DNA from: Enoplolaimus lenunculus
Lineage: Eukaryota; Nematoda; Enoplea; Enoplida; Thoracostomopsidae
Direction: 5' to 3'
Assembly (NCBI GenBank): GCA_030248215.1
Contig: JASANG010000266.1
Span: 248,001-312,000 of the forward strand
Length of the DNA stretch: 64,000 bases
Shown: one piece after another, positions 57,304 through 64,000 of the stretch
How positions within the stretch are numbered: the first letter of the stretch is position 1
Layout: the number at the start of each line of letters is the position of its first letter
Notes under the pieces: model-generated
Seen by the model: the letters and a program-made list of their open reading frames with translations, nothing else
Told to the model about the DNA's origin: nothing
Databases searched by the model: none
Made by a program: the position numbers and the translations under genes

Positions 57304-60300
57304 TTATTCGTCGCATTCAAATTCGTTAAACTCATTTAACGTTGGTGGTTTTTCACATAAATCAAAAATCGTTTTGCTACACGACAGGCGATACTTGCGT
57401 AACTGTTCTTCAAGGCTCCAACTGAAACGTAAAAAATATCATGCATTAAAAAGTAGTTATCGAAGATTTTTCCATTAATCCTTGTTTACGTGAATATATT
57501 ACTATTTCATCCAAGGTCTAACTTTAAGCTCAGATTCAAACACTAGACTCGAGTGCGAGCTGTTTACAATGATAACTCGTCTCCAGGAGCTTGAGAAACT
57601 CTTGTGCTTTATGGTGATTTTGTACTGCACATACGTTTAATAATTCTTAAAACATTTAACAGCCTTTAACAAAGCTATTGTTGCTAATGCAACTACGTTT
57701 TGGCATTAATAGAATCCACAGCAGTATTGGATAATTTCTGATTATGATCAGCCCGTTTTGCAGATTGTTTGCCAAAATTATAGCTGAATGAACACCGCAG
57801 GAATATTAGGAAAACTCGGAACTTGATTTAAACGTGACAAGACTGTAATTGACTAGATTGAGTTCAAATATATTGCACAGTTTTATTTTGTTATTGCGAA
57901 TATGCTTATTTGTTTCGCAGGCTACGAGAACAGATTTAAAATTCATAAGAGAACAATTATCTTAATATTTACTTTTTGTTTCGTTTTGGCTTTGCCCTTT
58001 TTGTTGCATTTTTCGCAAGGGTGAAAATAAGTTCGATGTTGCCCTGAAAAAATATGTTTGTCCATAGCGGAAGTACCTTTTCCAAACGCACACAAACCGA
58101 ACTGTGAAACGCCTTGATATACGGTCAACACGTTTCATGCTTCCGGTTAATATAACACAACAAAAATATTCTGTTGACGCCGCCTCAACGTTCGCTACAA
58201 CTCTAATTTGTGGCCTGCATTGGAGGGCAGGGTCAACCAGAGTAGGATGTGGCAAGGATTTATACCAAACCCGCGTCTTACCCTCGCAAATAAGAATTTT
58301 AGATTTTTCACGCGCATGTATACATTTGCTGAAAAGACCTATCCACGACTCACCCTATACCCATGACTGAAGTTAAACCAGTAGTTTAAAGATTGGTGGT
58401 CATTGGCACTTTAATGATGTTTTGCGTTTTAGCTGTAAAATAAATTTTACACTTGAAATTTAATTAAAAATTTAAATTCAACTAAATTAAGCAACGGCAT
58501 GGCACTGCACAGACACTGTCCAGAAGTAACACACAATGGTTGGGTTTCCGAACCCTACTTAAGTACGACTTAGTACCTATGTACCGGCTGAGTAATTGCT
58601 TAACTATTTATTTTGCCGTTTTTAAAAGCGTACTTAAGTTAGGTAAATACTTAAGTCGCTGACTAAATTTGATATACTACTACAAATAAACCGCTCACGT
58701 ATACTAACGTTGGTATAATTGAAATTCTACATTCATGATGCCTCCTTAATATAAAGCAAAACTGCTAGTTTCTTGTTATGACAACGGTCGTTATTTGGCG
58801 CTTCTTAGGTTGTGTTGCTTCTTAGGTTGTGCTCAAAAATTTAACTATTTACTTAAGTCGGCGACTTAAGTAATTACTAAAGTATAACTTAAGTAAATAC
58901 TTAAGTAAGATTTCAAAAGCCCAACCAATATCAGAAAAATTTGGGCATTAGCTAGTTGCAAGTTTGCACAGTGGAAATAATAACTTACCAGCGCCTCAAC
59001 ATAAACGTCTTCGAGCAAACCACGGTACTCTTGAAAATTTTCAGCGCAAATAAAGTCCGGTTCGCCATCCTTATTTTGATCCAACGTTCCAAAATCGTTG
59101 AAGCAAATTTCTCTAAAAATACTGAACGCTTTCTGCCAAAACACAGGTTTTCACCCTAAGCTAAAATCAACTGATGCTTAAAAACTAAAACAGGGCATCG
59201 GATAGATTGCAAGATGGCAGAATTAGCACTGGGGCTGTCTTAGGATTTTTCACGAGGAGACCTATATGTTTGTGAAAGTTTCGTATGAATTTTTGATTTG
59301 TTCATCTTTGCTTCTAAAAATCTGATGTACATAAAACATTTTGGAGGAGCGGCCGTCTTCTTTGTGTCCGCCACAGAGAATAAAAGAAATACTGCAGTTT
59401 ATTTTTACTGTAGTGATCCAAATAAGAAGAGGATACTTGCAGTCTAGGCCATCCTTCTAGTTTGATCTTTTTTATGAACCCTAATTTAGATCTTATAAAC
59501 TCTATCCATTAACGTACTCTTATTAGGGATACAGACTCGGATTAAGTGTGACGCAAAATGGGGCCCTTTCTTAACACTTCAGGTCACTACAATTACTACG
59601 TTTTGGCCTGTATTAAAATGTGTGCTGTATATATTGCCAGATAGTAATACGTTTTCAAACAATCAAACTGCTACACAAATCGCAAAATCTAACAGTGTTG
59701 CAGAGCAAGCCAAACATAAACAATTCGCCCAATTACAAAATTCGCTATTCAATAGCACTAAAGTTACAAGACATCAGCGATTGGTAATTGGTGATAGGTG
59801 TAACACACATTTGCGACTTCTGGCTCTAAAACCATCGTTTAAACAACGTGGGTCAGTCACATGTTAAATTTCTAAATGTATACCTAAAATTCAATACATC
59901 AAACGTTTGTATACTTCATATAGGAGAACAATCCTGTGAAACTAACTAAATCGCAACGCCTTGTACTGTAAATATATAATATGATCAACGGTCTTACTTG
60001 CGCAATCGGTGAAATCCAGAAGTTTTCGGACACTCAACGATATCATGTCTAAACTCTGGATCTTCTTTTTGAACGTCGTAAGCTTGTTCGCAAAAGTTGC
60101 AATAATAACTGAAACAATATACTTGTTTATAAACGATGTGTAAATAGTTTGTTGACCTCTTTCATATTGTTTTATAGATAGTAAACTGAAAATTTTTTCG
60201 CTTAACCCTTTCTCACATGAATATTTTCGATTTCCCCTGAGACCTACTTTTATGCTAGTATTCGAACTCCAGTGACTGGAGTGGGAGGCGTATGCCATCA

Positions 60301-63032
60301 GCACTCAGCTATGGTGCTTGACGCTCGAGCCCGAGGTGGCTCTCACGTCTTGTGGTTATTTAGTACTATGTATACATGTTGCAATTGTTAAACACGGCGC
60401 GATATATACTATTTAACGTATATACACTGCACTGAGTTGCCTACATGCAACTCAATGTGAGAAGGGGATAAACTATCTTTCAACTGGGAGCGTTCTAGAA
60501 TTAAAAATTATTCTTTTCCGTGAACAAATAATACACTCGTGTTAAAAATCACACTAAAACTTAATAAAGGCACCAATGCATAATGGCCACTGATGGACAA
60601 ACTAAAATTCGAGTATATTTCAACTAAGTCGAATCGCGCAGGTACATAATATTATTTAAACAATTAGACCAAGGTTTGCTGCAGTGCAATTCTTCAGTTT
60701 CTCCAGCAGTGTTTTGCAGGGAAATCCTGTTTTTTTGACATATACTCTACGCTGGAAACGGCTCTTAAAAACATTGACTGTTCAAACGTTCTACGCTACA
60801 GCTCATAATCACCACACCTGACAGCGGTCAGACAAATATTAATGATTCGCACGGAGATTTAGGAGCTTTCCGAAAAAACTACACCAATTCGCGAATATTA
60901 ATTCTGCCATAGAATGTACTTATTCAGACAACGAACCCGTTTATTAATTTTGTGGCCTATGTTTGTTATAGGGGCCTACAATTGTGAAACACGGGGACGG
61001 GTTAGGTTTAGGTATAGGCTTAGGTACAGGGCTTGGTTTAAGCTTAAGCTTAGTAGACTGGTTTCTAATATGGCCCGATTTTGTGATAAAAAAATGTAAA
61101 ACAAAACAACCTACTCACCAATTGTTTCCAATTCCATTACAGCCGTTGACGTCTTGGTTGGTGCATTTGTACCCGTCAAGCAGATTTGTATTCAGGGATT
61201 CGCCTGGAATTTTCCATTCTACATGAGCAAATATCGACGGCCATTCACCTTGTTTCCATTTTCTTACATGCTTGTTGCTTGGTTCAATCCATACTTCTGC
61301 CTAAAATTTGAAATACATCAAATTAAACTTTAACAATGCACGCATTCTATTGTAGAAAAAATTATATTGTATCTTCGTACCAGGTCTTTGAATGCCCAGC
61401 AAATACAATCTCCACTATGTACCGGCAACATAGCTTTATTTCATTGTTGAGAAACTTTAACACTGCGGTGCCTCATCTTTACTCCTGGCCGCCATAAAAG
61501 GCGAAGGTGCGGAACATAGACCCTCTAGCAACTTAACAAAAAATAGTTCATTTTGGAGATTTCGACGCGGAGTCCAACGGTGCCATTTTTAGTGCTGCAG
61601 GGTGCCCGGTTCTATAGTTACGGCCTTTTAAATTTTAACTTTTTACCATTCAAAACATGTACAACTAAAAATCAAATTTGTGCAAGGAATAAACCTGGTT
61701 AAGCTTATATTTTACCAGTTAAAATCTGTTCGTGTTTGTATAATTTCGAGGGTCATAACTTCTGAACCGTTGGTCATGCAGCCATAAAAATGGTACCGTT
61801 AAATGTAGCTCGTCCAAGATTCCGTTCCTCCGCCCCATAAAGAACGCAGTAAATCTTATCATTTTTATAGCTTTGGAAAGTTCTCCGTATCTCTTCGCTG
61901 TTTTTTGTCCGAAATTTTTTTAAGATTTTGAAAGTTTTCGCAAATGGACCCTTCTCACGAATTCATCTAATTGCAGAACTGATAGGTGTTTACAAAATTT
62001 GATTTTGTTTACAAAATTTGATTTTCTTTACAAAATTTGATTTTTTTTACAAAATTTGATTTTGTTTACAAAATTTGACTTTTTCCAAATCTTAAAGTCA
62101 TTCCTTGCACCAAAAGGTTTCTGTCCAAATTTAAACTCGTGTATCATTTGGCACAGCATACGCCACAATGATTGTTTCAAAATTATGATATATCCAAATT
62201 GAAAATATTCACGTTTCAGTTAGTAGTTTTGAGTCTTACGAAAACAAAGAAAAGAAAATTATTGTGGGGTATTTTAGATGTGTAATTTTTCTGGAAGATG
62301 GTACGTTTTCAAAATAGTGACGTTCATTTTTATAAAATAGACTATTTCAGGTTTGCAAGCGTATATATACAGCCACGGGGGTAACATTGTGTTAATGGTT
62401 ATCTCGTAAACCACATCACAAATCCAACCATATATCGTTCATATTGCTTCCAAAGCTGGAAATTCATGTGGCGGTATAAGCCCCATCACTACCGCAGCAA
62501 CAAAGCATGATTGATCAACTTACTTTGGGCTCAACTCACAATGATTAGTTATATATTAATCAAGAAAACTACTTAGCAAATGGCAGGGCATATTATTACG
62601 TATGCAGTATGAGAATTGGAGGTGAACCAGAACTAGTTTGTTAGTTGCAACCAAACAGGTGCCAGCAGGCAGGAGTGAGTGCTCTCCCTACGCATTTTAA
62701 AACTTCGGCGGTTTTTGTTTCAAACGGTTAGGGTGGGGTCCTCTTTAAGGCTGGGACCCCCATTGGCTGTTCCGGCTCCTGGATGTGGTAATTAGCCACG
62801 GCGACAATTGCTGGCTTTGTTTACTTTGTTTGATGGCCATATTGGCTATATGGTTGAATTTATTTCACGGTTAGGAAACATGATTTATATAATAAACCTG
62901 AAACGTTCACTAAAATTTTTTACTTGTTTACTTCGATTAAATAACAGCCTGGAAATTTCAAAACTTTTGAAAGTGTTTTTGATTCGACGATTTCAATCTT
63001 TCGAACCTCAATCACATCATCAGACGCTTCAT
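57304..63032 (-). CDS. Cys-rich, probably secreted protein, 3' part (5' end outside or not found)
   Basis: Exons on the minus strand: 63032-62932, 61300-61119, 60108-59998, 59121-58989, 58101-57973, 57421-57304. The first five junction phases match, with strong acceptors (tttctttttcag type) and GTGAGT, GTAAGA and GTAAGT donors. The junction into the last exon is out of phase by eye, so a small exon may be missing. In order: EIVESKTLSKVLKFPGCYLI; EVWIEPSNKHVRKWKQGEWP; YKCTNQDVNGCNG; YYCNFCEQAY; ICFNDFGTLDQNKDGEPDFI (a D-x-N-x-D-G acidic loop); FGLCAFGKG; YFHPCEKCNKKGKAKTKQK; LSCSKTIFDLCEKPP, ending FECDE. About 16 cysteines in some 275 residues and CxxC pairs suggest disulfides and export, but the N-terminus and signal peptide are not visible. 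AATAAA overlaps the stop. I do not recognise the family. Confidence 0.6.
57540..57650 (-). repeat. SINE-like copy, diverged, inverted
   Basis: ACTAGACTCGAGTGCGAGCT at one side and GGTGATTTTGTACTGCACAT at the other resemble, reversed, the flank and head of the 43751 and 11595 copies. It lies in the last intron of the Cys-rich gene. Confidence 0.35.
58240..58510. repeat. Interspersed repeat related to 3520-3860
   Basis: GGATTTATACCAAACCCGCG, TTACCCTCGCAAATAAGAAT, CACGCGCATGTATACATTTG, ATGACTGAAGTTAAACCAGT and GTTTAAAGATTGG. The order is the same as in the first copy. Confidence 0.5.
58539..58926. mobile_element. MITE with GGTTGGG ends and TACTTAAGT motifs
   Basis: Left GGTTGGGTTTCCGAACCCTA and right (reverse-complemented) GGTTGGGCTTTTGAAATCTT. 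Subterminal TACTTAAGT palindromes occur many times in both arms. It is intronic in the Cys-rich gene, ending 63 bp from exon 4 (58989). Confidence 0.75.
59406..59592. mobile_element. TACTGTAGTGACC-family MITE, internally deleted
   Basis: Left TACTGTAGTGATCCAAATAA and right (reverse-complemented) TTGTAGTGACCTGAAGTGTT. ACTCTTATTAGGGATACAGA matches the right interior of the 13341 and 54765 copies. About 187 bp against 390-450 bp in full copies. Confidence 0.65.
60190..60345 (-). repeat. SINE-like copy, tRNA-derived, best preserved
   Basis: On the minus strand: GACGTGAGAGCCACCTCGGG-CTCGAGCGTCAAGC, CCATAGCTGAGTGCTGATGG, B-box-like GGAGTTCGAATACT, then GGGGAAATCGAAAATATTCA and TGTGAGAAAGGGTTAAG. 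The A-box/B-box spacing fits a tRNA-derived Pol III promoter. Intronic in the Cys-rich gene. Confidence 0.65.
60949..61075 (+). repeat. Degenerate family A element with TTAGGC-like core, in an intron
   Basis: TGTGGCCTATGTTTGTTATA-GGGGCC, then GGTTAGGTTTAGGTATAGGC-TTAGG and TTAAGCTTAAGCTTAG. It ends about 45 bp from the donor of the exon at 61300-61119. Confidence 0.5.
61301..62654. other. Intron of the Cys-rich gene, mostly unique
   Basis: No exon is supported. Contains the 19-bp tandem repeat at 61988. The block around 61470-61960 (CCTCATCTTTACTCCTGGCC, TCATAACTTCTGAACCGTTG) is less AT-rich and may be an old repeat, but I have no second copy. Confidence 0.35.
61988..62082. repeat. Tandem repeat, 19-bp unit, five copies
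   Basis: GTTTACAAAATTTGATTTT five times in exact 19-bp register; only the first base varies (G, G, C, T, G), apart from one T-to-C change in the last unit. Confidence 0.95.
62655..62781. mobile_element. MITE-like element, family F
   Basis: ACGCATTTTAAAACTTCGGC-GGTTTTTGTTTCAAACGGTT, AGGGTGGGGTCC, ending GGCTGTTCCGGCTCCTGG. Same order as the 9949 copy. Confidence 0.55.
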
Positions 63033-63229
63033 CTGAAAAGAAAATGTTAAACTTTAAAACCAAGTTTTGTAAGCCAATGTCTAAAAGGTTACAGTACCAG
63101 TCTCAATTGGCTAAAAAAATTGTAGCGTTTGTACAATGAAAGATTAAAACGACAGTTTATGTTTAGCTATTCATTTACGTTATTCTAATGGCGCTTATCG
63201 TGTCTTGTTTTCTTCGCAATCTATATATG

Positions 63230-63400
63230 AAAGCTGGAAAGCCTCACATACGTATTTTGAAAAACTTTCCAGCGTTACTTTGTTTACAATTATTTCTTAA
63301 GAAATACACGTGATTGTTCTATGGAAAAAAATTTGCAAAGAAATTTTTGTGCTTTCGCTAGCTTTTGCGCATTGTGCAAAGCTGGCAGACTAGTATAAAA
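63230..63400. repeat. Interspersed repeat R4, well-kept copy
   Basis: GCCTCACATACGTATTTTGA, AACTTTCCAGCGTTACTTTG, ACACGTGATTGTTCTATGGA, AATTTTTGTGCTTTCGCTAG and TTTTGCGCATTGTGCAAAGC, then GACTAGTAT. It matches the 33575 copy and the inverted 41268 copy. Confidence 0.65.
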
Positions 63401-63646
63401 CGCTAAAACTGCTTGTTGCTTTTAAGTTGTTATATGTTCTTGTTACCTGACTTAGTGACACAAAGAAATGCTTTCATCATAAAGCAATGTAAACAAAAGG
63501 TAATTTTAATAATAGAATGTACAATTCGTCGCCGATTCAGCTTGTTATTCATAGTTTAGGTAAGTCTAAACGTTATTAGCATATTCCTAAGCCTAACTCA
63601 AAGCCTAATGCTAGACAACAAATTTATTCAATTAACAAAAGTTTAG

Positions 63647-63787
63647 ATTGCAAGTCTACTGTTGATCGACGAGTTATTGGCGACTAATCGTTGCGATACC
63701 GCAACATTGGAATTGTGCTTTGAAAAGGGCTTATTCGGTGCAGTAATTAATGGAACTCCCTATGCGGTCGAAACTGCCGACAAATAA
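63647..63787 (+). CDS. Possible terminal exon of an unrecognised protein
   Basis: After an aaaagtttag acceptor, the frame reads IASLLLIDELLATNRCDTAT.., LELCFEKGLFGAVINGTPYA, VETADK, then stop: 46 residues with plausible amphipathic composition. AATAAA overlaps the stop, as at the end of the Cys-rich gene. No upstream exon was found on the plus strand, where the minus-strand Cys-rich gene lies. It may start from a gene whose other exons are not recognised. No family assigned. Confidence 0.35.
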   Translation: MASLLLIDELLATNRCDTATLELCFEKGLFGAVINGTPYAVETADK

Positions 63788-64000
63788 ATACCATATATAC
63801 CAGATTCTTTTCAAATTAACGTCATACTCTAAATTCTTACTTTCCCATTGACAAAATTATATTGAGACCGGACGCATTATCAAACTATTAAGACAAAAAA
63901 TAGTAAAATAAAAGCACATATGAATACCAGCAAAGCAACAGCGGCACACATACCACATTTCCTTGACAATTTTGGTACTAAATAAAACCGATCGAACAAT
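63788..64000. other. Right edge, nothing recognised
   Basis: AT-rich. The 5' exons of the minus-strand Cys-rich gene are expected beyond this edge or hidden here as very short exons. Confidence 0.3.

Noticed and set aside
62808-63050. 80-codon plus frame
   Set aside because: It is antisense to the supported exon 63032-62932 of the Cys-rich gene, which has a strong acceptor and matching phase.

Overview
The window is eukaryotic, AT-rich and sparse in genes. Its genes have several exons with GT/AG introns of about 0.15-3 kb. Three observations point to a nematode. The sulfotransferase gene has the CxxC..CF and F-Y-P-Q-x-W layout I associate with the large nematode sulfotransferase family. The neuropeptide receptor resembles the nematode FMRFamide-receptor-like group around TM7. 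Degenerate TTAGGC tracts, the nematode telomere unit, are scattered throughout. The genus cannot be told from the sequence.

Layout. (1) 127-785 (+): the last three exons of a BAP31-like ER protein, ending in a dilysine signal. (2) 2942-11422 (-): a gene of at least six exons encoding about 1,034 residues. I do not recognise the family. A helical module occurs twice, separated by a His-rich stretch and a poly-Gln run of almost 90 residues. (3) 11.4-42.2 kb: no convincing complete gene. The stretch is dense in MITE-like elements, tRNA-derived SINE-like copies, tandem repeats and a 150-bp hairpin, with a few isolated exon-like frames. (4) 42199-47869 (+): a three-exon class A receptor of 1,064 residues with very long third intracellular loop and tail. 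(5) 48528-51894 (-): a four-exon, 436-residue type II membrane sulfotransferase, convergent with the receptor. (6) 57304-63032 (-): the 3' part of a Cys-rich, probably secreted protein that I do not recognise, with six exons joined by mostly matching phases. (7) 63647-63787 (+): a possible terminal exon of another gene.

The genes do not form an evident pathway. A peptide receptor, a Golgi-type sulfotransferase and a Cys-rich protein suggest cell-surface and secretory functions, but that is ordinary neighbourhood. The most unusual structure is in the repeats. Two MITE families with different terminal inverted repeats both carry degenerate TTAGGC tracts in their cores, so telomere-like sequence appears to be spread internally by transposition. 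All exon models were built by eye from open frames, splice consensus and phase; no alignment or expression data were available.
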